Assembly: GCA_002343395.1 (NCBI GenBank)
Contig: DDSN01000139.1
Location: 1 to 14,336, forward strand
Source: Hyphomonadaceae bacterium UBA2389
GTDB lineage: Bacteria > Pseudomonadota > Alphaproteobacteria > Caulobacterales > Aquidulcibacteraceae
Direction: 5' to 3'
Length of the DNA stretch: 14,336 bases
A program made the position numbers and the translations under genes. This document shows, piece by piece, positions 6,248-13,366 of the stretch. Under the pieces are notes generated by a model. That model saw nothing but the letters and a program-made list of their open reading frames with translations. It was not told the origin of the DNA and did not search any database. The number at the start of each line of letters is the position of its first letter. Position 1 is the stretch's first letter.

Positions 6248-7498
6248 TTAGCCTGACATCGCTTTGCGGGCCTGTTTGGCCTCGCGGGCGAGGCGGCGAC
6301 GCTCACGCGCACGGGCCCTCAAGTCGCGCAGCTTGTGCCAGAAACGGCGTTTCCCTTCCTTGGGAAGCGGCTCAAGGTTGCGGCGGAAGTCCTCCGCGCA
6401 GGCGCGCCACGAATAGCGTTCCGCAAGCGCGCGCGCGTCCTCGCGCTTCAGGTTAAGCGCATCGAGGCAGGCCTTTTTGAGGTCCATATCCACGACGCCC
6501 GCGCCTGTGCCCGGCAAAATGTCCTTGGGTCCAGGGGCGATGAACGCGGCCACCGGCGTGCCGCAGGCCGCCGCCTCCAAAATGACAAGCCCGAAAGTGT
6601 CGGTGAAACTTGGGAAAACGAACACGTCCGCATCGGCGTAGTGGCGTGCGAGGTCTTCGCCAAACTTGGCGCCAACGAAGCGCGCGTTCGGATATTTCTG
6701 CGCCAATTCCTCGCGCGCTGGCCCGTCGCCGACAATGACTTTCGATCCCGGGAGATCGAGCTTTAGAAACGCTTCGATATTTTTTTCCACGGAAACACGG
6801 CCGACATAGGCGAAGACGGGGCGCGGCAGATCGGGAAACACGCCGCCATCGGCGCCGCGTTTCGAGGGATGGAACAGCTCCACATCGACGCCGCGGCTCC
6901 ATAACGCGATGTTGCGGAAACCTTGCAGGCGGAGCTGCTCCATCATCGTCGGCGTGGCGACCATGACGCGCCCCGACTTGTCGTGGAAGGCGTGCATGTA
7001 GCGATAGCCGGCCCACAGCGGGATCCATGGAAACCGCGCCGTCACGTATTCCGGGAACTGAGTGTGATAGCTCGTTGTGAACGGGAATTTGTGCTTGAGG
7101 CACACGTGGCGCGCGTCCCAGCCGAGCGTGCCTTCGGTGGCGATATGCACGGCGTCGGGTGCAAACGCGAGGAAACGATCCTCCACATCGTCGCGCGCGC
7201 CGAGCGCCAGCTTGATTTCAGAATAGGTGATCAACGGCACGGTGCGCTTGTAATCGGCCGGCGAGATCACCTCGACTTCGCAGCCCATCGCGCGCAGTTC
7301 ACGCATCGTGCTGGATAACGTCCGCACCACCCCATTGACCTGCGGCTCCCAGGCATCCGTCACCAGGAGGATGCGGCTCGCAAGCGGCGGCCCTGCGTCC
7401 GGCTGAGCCTCTGTTTCCGGTCCGGCTTCCTGGCCAAGTTCCGGCCCGGGTTCCGGCTCCGCCGGTGACGCCGGGGGCGGGGTGGATTGGGTGCTCAC
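6248..7498 (-). CDS. GT-B glycosyltransferase (GT4 type), possible glycolipid synthase
   Basis: A 416-aa retaining glycosyltransferase. Residues 42-61 (SRILLVTDAWEPQVNGVVRT) are the N-terminal signature of GT4 enzymes acting on lipid or mannoside acceptors; VHIATEGTLG (118-127), TTSYHTQFPEY (141-151), WSRGVDVELF (200-209), the donor loop YVGRVSVEKN (231-240) and the ExxxxxxxE-type motif DTFGLVILE (300-308, Asp in first position) follow. This resembles alphaproteobacterial enzymes that make glycosyl or glucuronosyl diacylglycerol under phosphate limitation; that role is inference, helped by the neighbouring pst genes. Odd parts: a 40-residue Pro/Glu/Gly-rich N-terminus and a very basic C-terminal helix (380-413), which could bind acidic membrane lipids. 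GTG at 7498 is chosen; ATG at 7567 would add 23 residues and abut putA. Neither has a ribosome-binding site. Confidence 0.85.
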   Translation of the reverse strand: MSTQSTPPPASPAEPEPGPELGQEAGPETEAQPDAGPPLASRILLVTDAWEPQVNGVVRTLSSTMRELRAMGCEVEVISPADYKRTVPLITYSEIKLALGARDDVEDRFLAFAPDAVHIATEGTLGWDARHVCLKHKFPFTTSYHTQFPEYVTARFPWIPLWAGYRYMHAFHDKSGRVMVATPTMMEQLRLQGFRNIALWSRGVDVELFHPSKRGADGGVFPDLPRPVFAYVGRVSVEKNIEAFLKLDLPGSKVIVGDGPAREELAQKYPNARFVGAKFGEDLARHYADADVFVFPSFTDTFGLVILEAAACGTPVAAFIAPGPKDILPGTGAGVVDMDLKKACLDALNLKREDARALAERYSWRACAEDFRRNLEPLPKEGKRRFWHKLRDLRARARERRRLAREAKQARKAMSG

Positions 7499-7567
7499 GC
7501 GCGCGGTTGACCACGGGCGGCGGCCGCGCGCAAGGGCCCGCTTGCCCTCCGGCGCGCACGCGCGCAT

Positions 7568-7574
7568 GTGACAG
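7568..7574 (-). promoter_or_regulatory. Single Pho-box half-site facing the glycosyltransferase (weak)
   Basis: CTGTCAC on the minus strand equals a perfect PhoB half-site, 70 bp before the glycosyltransferase GTG. The upstream half is only a degenerate CTGCAT at the wrong spacing (8 rather than 11 bp). It overlaps the putA start. Noted because phosphate genes adjoin; may be chance. Confidence 0.2.
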
Positions 7575-7576
7575 AT

Positions 7577-10500
7577 ATGCAGACCGCCCCAAGACCGCAC
7601 CCCGCCGCAGCCATGGATTGGGATGCTCTCGACGCGTTGAAATATCTCGACGAGGACGCCGCCGTCGCCGCGCTTTTGGCCGATCCGCCTCTCGACGCCA
7701 ACGCGCGCGCCAGCGTCAACGCCGAGGCGCGGGCGCTGGTGGTTCGGGCGCGCGCGCTGAAGCGCCGCAAAGGGGTCATGGAGAGCTTCCTTGAGGAATT
7801 CGGCCTCTCCAACGCGGAGGGGTTGGCGCTCATGTGCCTTGCGGAGGCGCTGCTGCGCGTGCCGGACGAGGAAACCGCCGACAAGCTGATCGCAGAGAAA
7901 ATCAGAACCGGAAGATGGGGCGAGCACCTCGGCAAGTCCGATCATTGGCTCGTCAACGCCGGCACATGGGGGCTGATGCTCACCGGGCGGATTGTCAGAC
8001 TCCCAGAGGAAATGAAGAGCGACGCAACCAAGTTCATGGCGAGCGCGGTTCAGCGTCTTGGCGAACCGGTTGTGCGCGCGGGCGCGATGCAGGCGATGCG
8101 CATTCTGGGGGAGCAATTCGTGCTCGGGCGCAACATAAGCGAGGCGCTCAAACGCGGCGCGGGTATGGTCCGCCAGGGCATGGCCACCCGTTATTCGTTT
8201 GACATGCTGGGCGAGGGCGCGCGCACTAACGACGATGCGGAGCGGTACCTAAAAAGTTACGCGGACGCCATCGACGCCGTGGGTCAGGCGTCAGGCGCCA
8301 TGGGGCCGAATTTAGCGTCCGGCATTTCAGTCAAGCTTTCAGCGCTGCATCCGCGTTATGAGGCGCGGCAGCAAGAGCGCGTTATGAAGGAGCTTTATCC
8401 GCGTGTGCTGCAACTCGCGGAGGCGGCGAGAAAATGGGACATCGCGCTTACGCTTGACGCCGAAGAGGCGGATCGCCTGGTGCTTTCGCTAAAGCTGTTC
8501 GAACGGCTCGCGCTCGAACCCTCGCTGAAGGACTGGCACGGGTTGGGATTGGCGATTCAAGCGTATCAGAAGCGAGCCCGCGCCGTCATCGAGCGACTCG
8601 CATCCCTGGCGCGCCGCCGTCGCGCGCCGATCCATGCGCGTCTGGTTAAGGGCGCCTATTGGGACGGCGAGGTGAAGCGCGCGCAAATCATGGGCCGCGC
8701 TGATTTTCCGACCTGGACCACGAAGGCGGCGACCGACGTGAACTATCTCGCTTGCGCACGCGACATGCTTGCCGCTGGCGATGCGATATTCCCTCAGTTC
8801 GCGACCCACAACGCCCATACCGTGGCGGCTGTGCGCCGCATGGCGCACGCGGCAGGTCACGACGGCGCCTATGAGTTCCAGCGCTTGCACGGCATGGGCG
8901 AGGCGCTTTACGCGGCGTGCGAACCGCAGCTCCCCGTGCGGGTTTATGCGCCAGTCGGCGGGCACGAAGACTTGTTGCCCTACCTCGTGCGGCGACTGTT
9001 GGAGAATGGCGCCAACACGTCGTTCGTGCATTCGTTCCTTGATGACGACGTATCTCCGGACGTCGTCGCCGCCGACCCGATCACGACATTGGAGGCGCGG
9101 CCGCGTCGCCACCCGCGCTTGCCGCCGCCGGCCCAGCTCTACGGTGCAAGCCGCCGGAACTCGACTGGGCGCGACCTGAGCATTGAGAGCGAACGCGACG
9201 CGCTCCGGATACTTCCTCTATCCGCGATGGATTCATCGGAAGGAGGAGAGGGGGACGCGCTCGTAAGGACGCTTGCCGCCTTTGCGCCCTGGAACGCGTT
9301 GGGCGGCGCGGAGCGGGGGCGCATCCTTCGGGCGATGGCCGACCAACTGCAAGAGCACCATGATGCGCTCGTTGTTTTGATCGCGCGCGAGGCCGGGCGC
9401 ACGCTTCAGGACGGCATCGACGAGGTACGCGAAGCGGTTGATTTCTGCCGATACTACGCGGCTGAAGCGGAGCGCCTGTTCGCCGCGCCCATGAACTTGC
9501 CTTCGCCGGCAGGCGAGACCGACCACCTCGCATTGCATGGTCGCGGGGTTTTTGTCTGTATAAGCCCCTGGAATTTTCCCTTGGCGATCTTCACCGGTCA
9601 AATCGCGGCCGCGTTGGCTGCGGGCAACACCGTCGTCGCCAAACCCGCGGAGCAGACGCCGCGCATCGCGCAAGCCGCGGTCGACTTGTTCTACGCGGCA
9701 GGCTTGCCGCGCGACGCGCTCCAATTGGTTGTTGGAGACGGCGCTGTGGGTGCGGCGCTTGTCGCGCGGCCCGAGATCGCCGGCGTCGCGTTTACAGGGT
9801 CCACTGAGGTGGCGCGTCTCATTAACCGCAGCCTCGCCGCCAAGGATGGCCCGATCGTGCCGCTGATCGCCGAGACCGGCGGACTTAACGGCATGTTCGT
9901 GGACACAACAGCTTTGAAAGAGCAGGTCGTCGATGATGTGATTGCGTCGGCGTTTCAGTCGGCGGGGCAGCGGTGCTCGAGCCTGCGCCTGCTGTTCCTG
10001 CCGCACGACACGGCGGATGAGATCATCGAGACAATGCTCGGCGCGATGGATTGTCTCGTGCTTGGCGATCCAGCCGATCCGTTCACGGACATTGGGCCGA
10101 TCATCGACGCGGAGGCTAAGGCCAATCTCGACCGTCACATGGAACGCATGCGCCGTGAGGCGCTTGTGCTGAAGCAGATAGATGCGTCGGCGCTGGGCGG
10201 AAATTTCTTTGGCCCGGCTCTGGTGGAGCTCCCTACGCTTGCTCAGATCGACAAAGAAGTGTTTGGCCCGATTTTGCATATCGTGCGCTACGACCCTGCT
10301 GAGATCGCCAAGGTTGGCGCGGAGCTGGCGGCGAAGGGATACGGCTTGACGCTCGGCGTGCATTCGCGCCTTGAGAGCTTTGCGGAGGCGGTTATCGCGG
10401 CTGTGCCTGCCGGAAACGTGTATGTGAACCGCACCATTGTCGGCGCGGTTGTCGGCGTACAGCCGTTTGGCGGTTCCGGGCTTTCTGGAACCGGGCCGAA

Positions 10501-10600
10501 GGCAGGCGGCCCGCACTATCTTCTCCGCTTCGCGGAGGAGCGCGCGATATCCATCAATATCGCTGCGCAGGGCGGCGATCCGCACCTTCTGAATTTGTGA
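7577..10600 (+). CDS. putA: Bifunctional proline dehydrogenase / delta-1-pyrroline-5-carboxylate dehydrogenase
   Basis: Oxidises proline to glutamate in two steps: an FAD-dependent PRODH domain feeding electrons to quinone, then an NAD-dependent aldehyde dehydrogenase, with the intermediate passed inside the protein. About 1007 aa, the size of minimal PutA proteins such as that of Bradyrhizobium. PRODH (about 70-490) shows RLVKGAYWD with K358, FATHNAHT, YEFQRLHGMGEALY and RVYAPVGGHEDLLPYLVRRL. ALDH (about 550-1000) shows SPWNFPLAIFTGQ, FTGSTEVARLI, ETGG with E766, the nucleophile C800 in SAGQRCSS, and PFGGSGLSGTGPKAGG. There is no N-terminal ribbon-helix-helix, so it does not repress its own operon. 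One departure is ETGGLNGM where relatives have ETGGQNAM. GTG 7568, ATG 7577 and ATG 7613 are all possible starts; none has a Shine-Dalgarno, so leaderless translation is possible. Confidence 0.95.
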   Translation: MQTAPRPHPAAAMDWDALDALKYLDEDAAVAALLADPPLDANARASVNAEARALVVRARALKRRKGVMESFLEEFGLSNAEGLALMCLAEALLRVPDEETADKLIAEKIRTGRWGEHLGKSDHWLVNAGTWGLMLTGRIVRLPEEMKSDATKFMASAVQRLGEPVVRAGAMQAMRILGEQFVLGRNISEALKRGAGMVRQGMATRYSFDMLGEGARTNDDAERYLKSYADAIDAVGQASGAMGPNLASGISVKLSALHPRYEARQQERVMKELYPRVLQLAEAARKWDIALTLDAEEADRLVLSLKLFERLALEPSLKDWHGLGLAIQAYQKRARAVIERLASLARRRRAPIHARLVKGAYWDGEVKRAQIMGRADFPTWTTKAATDVNYLACARDMLAAGDAIFPQFATHNAHTVAAVRRMAHAAGHDGAYEFQRLHGMGEALYAACEPQLPVRVYAPVGGHEDLLPYLVRRLLENGANTSFVHSFLDDDVSPDVVAADPITTLEARPRRHPRLPPPAQLYGASRRNSTGRDLSIESERDALRILPLSAMDSSEGGEGDALVRTLAAFAPWNALGGAERGRILRAMADQLQEHHDALVVLIAREAGRTLQDGIDEVREAVDFCRYYAAEAERLFAAPMNLPSPAGETDHLALHGRGVFVCISPWNFPLAIFTGQIAAALAAGNTVVAKPAEQTPRIAQAAVDLFYAAGLPRDALQLVVGDGAVGAALVARPEIAGVAFTGSTEVARLINRSLAAKDGPIVPLIAETGGLNGMFVDTTALKEQVVDDVIASAFQSAGQRCSSLRLLFLPHDTADEIIETMLGAMDCLVLGDPADPFTDIGPIIDAEAKANLDRHMERMRREALVLKQIDASALGGNFFGPALVELPTLAQIDKEVFGPILHIVRYDPAEIAKVGAELAAKGYGLTLGVHSRLESFAEAVIAAVPAGNVYVNRTIVGAVVGVQPFGGSGLSGTGPKAGGPHYLLRFAEERAISINIAAQGGDPHLLNL

Positions 10601-10623
10601 GGCGACCCGCACTGAGGATGAAT

Positions 10624-11085
10624 ATGCCCGCTGACAACGTCACGCCACTCCGCCGTCCGCCCAAGCGCGCCGTAGCGCCTCAGCGCGGGGAAGGATTCGG
10701 CTTCAACACGCACCGCGGCAAGGTCGTGCTCGCTCATGCCCTGACTGTGGCGGCGTTTGCCTTGAACGTGTTTTTCCGCGTCCCGCCGCTTTCATTCATC
10801 GGGCTGGCGGTGGGCGTCGCGGCGATCGCGCTGGTCATTTCAAATCGCGGCCAAGCCATGCCTTGGGCAAATACCCATCATGAGCATGCGGTGCGGACCC
10901 TCATGATCGGCTATGCGCTCTGGGTTATCGCTAGCCTGCTCACGTTGATTAGCCCATTTCTGGCGCTAGCGGCGCTGTTTGGGCAGGTCGTCGTCGCGCT
11001 CTGGGCAGGCGTGCGCGCACTGATCGCGCTTGTGCTGGGCGTTATGCGCAAGCCGATCCCCAACCCACACGGATGGCTCGTCTAG
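10624..11085 (+). CDS. Small integral membrane protein, DUF4870-like
   Basis: A 153-aa protein of unknown function with four hydrophobic segments (about 34-50, 55-73, 93-112, 114-140) after a basic, proline-rich cytoplasmic N-terminus. The pattern of WANTHHEHAVRTLMIGYALW (81-100), with a His-rich turn leading into a helix containing VRTL, and the end KPIPNPHGW resemble DUF4870 membrane proteins; that match is from memory. ATG 10624 is chosen because GAGGA at 10614-10618 is correctly placed. An ATG at 10618 overlaps that site and a GTG overlapping the putA stop is less likely. It follows putA by 23 bp on the same strand and is probably cotranscribed, though no proline-related role can be read from it. 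Its stop shares CTAG with the convergent gene. Confidence 0.75.
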   Translation: MPADNVTPLRRPPKRAVAPQRGEGFGFNTHRGKVVLAHALTVAAFALNVFFRVPPLSFIGLAVGVAAIALVISNRGQAMPWANTHHEHAVRTLMIGYALWVIASLLTLISPFLALAALFGQVVVALWAGVRALIALVLGVMRKPIPNPHGWLV

Positions 11086-11390
11086 TTTTCGATGCGGCAG
11101 CCAAATCCGTCCTCATAGACGGCACTTGCGCTGAATACGCCGTAAAGCACGCTGACTTGGAAGCGATCGCCATCTTCGGCGACCGAGAGCAGCCCCTGCG
11201 CGTCAGGCGGAAAGTCCGCCATGCAGCTATCCAGCGAGCGCTCGCTGATGCGCACGCAGGAGCATGTTTGCTTGGCTGCGTAACCCGTCGCGATATGGGC
11301 GTAGGCGATCTGGCCGCGCACCGCCCAAAACGCGGCGCCCATCGCCAACAACACCGCCAACGCAATCCAAAGCCAGTATTTGCGCGACAC
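11082..11390 (-). CDS. Small anchored/exported Cys-containing protein resembling the N-terminal module of serine hydrolases
   Basis: A 102-aa protein with an N-terminal hydrophobic anchor or signal (residues 5-23) and a small exported domain with Cys43, Cys45, Cys56 and Cys98, which could form disulfides. The pattern GYAAKQTCSCVRIS (36-49), the VLYGVFSASAVYEDGFGC ending (81-98) and the overall size resemble the N-terminal segment that precedes the catalytic domain in many beta-lactamase-fold serine hydrolases of Caulobacter and sphingomonads (recognition from memory). Here it stands alone but is divergently arranged, 52 bp away, from a serine hydrolase lacking that segment. The GTG at 11390 has GGGAG 7-8 nt upstream. 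The stop overlaps that of the DUF4870-like gene within one CTAG. Function unknown; a role as partner or inhibitor of the hydrolase is speculation. Confidence 0.7.
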   Translation of the reverse strand: MSRKYWLWIALAVLLAMGAAFWAVRGQIAYAHIATGYAAKQTCSCVRISERSLDSCMADFPPDAQGLLSVAEDGDRFQVSVLYGVFSASAVYEDGFGCRIEN

Positions 11391-11442
11391 CGCCCGCTCC
11401 CTTTATGGTTATCATAGCATAGCTGGGGTGAGGGGTAACGTC

Positions 11443-12627
11443 ATGCTGCGCGCGATTTTGGCTGCATTGATGCTGTTTGCAGGAGCCGCGCAGGCGCAGA
11501 CGCTTCGACCGCTTCCGCCCCAGCCTGAGGGCGTCGGGTGGCCGACCCAGGCCTGGGAGACGGCGGAGCTGCCCCGCGATGTGGACGCTGCGGCGTTCGA
11601 TCTGGCCGTCACGGAAGCATTCGCGGGACCTCACCCGTTGCTCGGGGAAACCCGCGCTGTGCTTGTTGTCCAGGGCGGACGCATTGTGTTCGAGCGCTAC
11701 GCGGAGGGCTATTCTCACGATACGCGCTTCAACTCATGGTCGATGGCGAAATCGGTGACGCAGGCGCTGGTCGGCGCGGCGGTGCTCCAAGGGCGCGTCG
11801 CGATCGATGCGCCGATGGGAAGCCCGCACTGGCGCGCCGGCGAGCGTCGCGCCGCGATCACGTGGCGCCAGTGGCTCCAGTTTGTTGACGGCGCCGACTA
11901 CACAGAAACTCACGAAAATGCGGAGCAGGCCGGCAACGCGCGCATGTTGTTTGGCGATGGACGGCGCGACGTGGCGCGGTGGGCGGCGGCGCGGCCGCTT
12001 ATTCATGATCCGGGGACGCACTGGAACTACAGTTCGGCGTCGTCGCTGTTGATTTCAGATGCGCTGACGCGCGCGATTGTGCCCGATCCGCGCGATGTCG
12101 CCGACCGACGAGGACGCATGCGCGCATGGATGGACGCGGCTCTCTTTGACCGAATTGGCATGAATCCGATCGTGGAATTTGATCCACAGGGTACGTTCTA
12201 TGGGTCTTCGCTCGTCTGGGCGACCGCGCGTGATTTTGGGCGCTTTGGTTATCTCTACCTTCGCGACGGCGTGTGGGACGGGCAACGCGTGGTGCCTGAA
12301 GGGTGGGTCGATTTTGGCCGTACGCCCGGCCCAGCGCGCAATACCGACACTTATGGGGCCGGGTGGTGGTTGACGCCCGCGAGCGGACCGGGACGCCCCG
12401 CGCGGGCTCTGATCACGGACAATGCGATGGCCGACGCGTTCTCGGCGCAGGGGCATGAGGGTCAGATAATTGTCGTCGTTCCATCCAAGGATTTGGTTAT
12501 GGTGCGCCTCGGATTATTCCACGGCGGCGCGGAATCGTGGGATGCGCTTGGCGACTGGTCGACGCGGTTGATCGGCGCTTTTGGCGATCGCCCAGCGTGT
12601 GAGGGAGGTGCGGATGTCAGACGATGA
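11443..12627 (+). CDS. Exported beta-lactamase-family serine hydrolase (class C / 6-aminohexanoate-dimer-hydrolase-like)
   Basis: A 394-aa periplasmic serine hydrolase of the penicillin-binding/class C beta-lactamase fold; such enzymes cleave esters or amides and the substrate is not predictable. A signal peptide is clear: MLRAILAALMLFAGAAQA, then Q. The nucleophile motif is SMAK (S100, K103), the second motif YSS at Y196 (this subgroup often has Ser instead of Asn in third place), and the third is HEG around 337-339 in place of KTG. WSMAKSVTQALVG and DPGTHWNYSS are typical of the subgroup related to nylon-oligomer hydrolase. ATG 11443 follows AGGGG by seven bases; upstream in-frame starts lack a signal peptide. 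The end overlaps the next gene by 14 bp. It lacks the N-terminal module that is encoded by the divergent small gene. Confidence 0.9.
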   Translation: MLRAILAALMLFAGAAQAQTLRPLPPQPEGVGWPTQAWETAELPRDVDAAAFDLAVTEAFAGPHPLLGETRAVLVVQGGRIVFERYAEGYSHDTRFNSWSMAKSVTQALVGAAVLQGRVAIDAPMGSPHWRAGERRAAITWRQWLQFVDGADYTETHENAEQAGNARMLFGDGRRDVARWAAARPLIHDPGTHWNYSSASSLLISDALTRAIVPDPRDVADRRGRMRAWMDAALFDRIGMNPIVEFDPQGTFYGSSLVWATARDFGRFGYLYLRDGVWDGQRVVPEGWVDFGRTPGPARNTDTYGAGWWLTPASGPGRPARALITDNAMADAFSAQGHEGQIIVVVPSKDLVMVRLGLFHGGAESWDALGDWSTRLIGAFGDRPACEGGADVRR

Positions 12628-12901
12628 TGGCCGGGCTGTGAAGCAAGAATGCGCCAAACGGCTCAGGGAGGCGGGGTTTAAGTATCTCGCCGCGGAATTG
12701 GAACATGGCTCGCTTTCGGGGCTCGCCAAGGACGAACCGTTCTTTCTGCTGTGTGGCCGAGATCGTTTAGCGCCAACCGCGATCAAAGCGTGGATCGAGG
12801 CGGCGCGCATTTCCAACGTACCTGATCACAAGCTTGAATCAGCGCATGAGACAATCGAAGCGATCGAAGGCTGGCCAGGCGATCGGCACTATCCCGACTG
12901 A
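12614..12901 (+). CDS. Small hypothetical protein, translationally coupled to the serine hydrolase
   Basis: A 95-aa soluble, acidic, mostly helical protein that I do not recognise. It has no signal peptide or membrane segment, so unlike the exported hydrolase it should stay in the cytoplasm. Its ATG at 12614 is preceded by a strong GGGAGGTG (12603-12610) and lies inside the last 14 bp of the hydrolase gene, so the two are probably on one mRNA. An earlier in-frame ATG (12581) is deeper in the hydrolase and has no ribosome-binding site. Notable features: EPFFLLCGRDRLAPTAIKAW (41-60), a hydrophobic strand followed by a helix, and a helical C-terminus ending GWPGDRHYPD. Good start signals and protein-like composition argue it is real. 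Confidence 0.7.
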   Translation: MSDDDGRAVKQECAKRLREAGFKYLAAELEHGSLSGLAKDEPFFLLCGRDRLAPTAIKAWIEAARISNVPDHKLESAHETIEAIEGWPGDRHYPD

Positions 12902-12911
12902 CGCCTTTTTT
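12878..12911 (+). terminator. Candidate intrinsic terminator for the hydrolase / 95-aa operon
   Basis: GGCG (12878-12881) pairs with CGCC (12902-12905), with an inner TCGG/CCGA helix (12883-12886 with 12894-12897) and an asymmetric internal loop, followed at once by six T (12906-12911). The hairpin straddles the stop of the 95-aa gene, and the T-run ends within the stop codon of the convergent gene. The stem is imperfect, so strength is uncertain. Confidence 0.45.
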
Positions 12912-13341
12912 AAGCTCCCTCTTCAGGGGGCCTGAGCGCCCAATGCGCTTCGTCGAGCAAGTCGAGCAAGATCGGGCGAACGTCGCGGTCGCGCCCTAGT
13001 TCGGCGATGGCGGCGAGCTTAAGCAGGATAGCGGATGATTCGGGCTCGCCACTGTCGCGGGCCAGCGCGGCGATCGCTTGCGTGCGTTCGACAAACGCCG
13101 CCACGCCGGCGCCGTGCGCATCAAGAATATGTTGACGCAGCTGACGCAATGCAGTCGCGAGCGGCGGCAAAGGCGTTCCCTCACTCTGGCGGCGCCAGCC
13201 AAACAGCGATTTCCGGCTGCTATCGCCGCCGGAGCCGTCACGTTCGGAGTTTTTGTCTTTTTTCACCATGTCGGCGGCCGTCGCGTGTTTACCCAGCGCC
13301 GAGTGTATTCGCGCGACTGTTATCGCTCCGTTCGCTTTCAT
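12910..13341 (-). CDS. Hypothetical protein downstream of gluQ
   Basis: A protein of up to 143 aa that I do not recognise. The first half is polar and low in structure, rich in Lys, Ser, Asp and Gly (about 25-60); the second half (from ATALRQLRQHILDAHGAG onward) is a set of amphipathic helices with no membrane segment or known catalytic motif. Two starts are possible, ATG 13341 and ATG 13269 (119 aa); neither has a Shine-Dalgarno. With the longer form it begins 25 bp after the gluQ stop, so the two probably share a transcript. The TAA at 12912-12910 lies 8 bp from the convergent stop. The hydrophobic periodicity of the C-terminal helices favours a real gene. Confidence 0.6.
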   Translation of the reverse strand: MKANGAITVARIHSALGKHATAADMVKKDKNSERDGSGGDSSRKSLFGWRRQSEGTPLPPLATALRQLRQHILDAHGAGVAAFVERTQAIAALARDSGEPESSAILLKLAAIAELGRDRDVRPILLDLLDEAHWALRPPEEGA

Positions 13342-13366
13342 GGTTGGCGCACGCTAAGCTTGACGC

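Noticed and set aside
7499..8116. Extension of the glycosyltransferase frame deep into putA
   Set aside because: It would overlap over 500 bp of the putA coding region and encodes low-quality sequence; the conserved GT domain starts only at about residue 42 of the chosen start.
9233..10612. 459-aa minus-strand open frame opposite putA
   Set aside because: Antisense shadow of the ALDH domain; no recognisable motifs.
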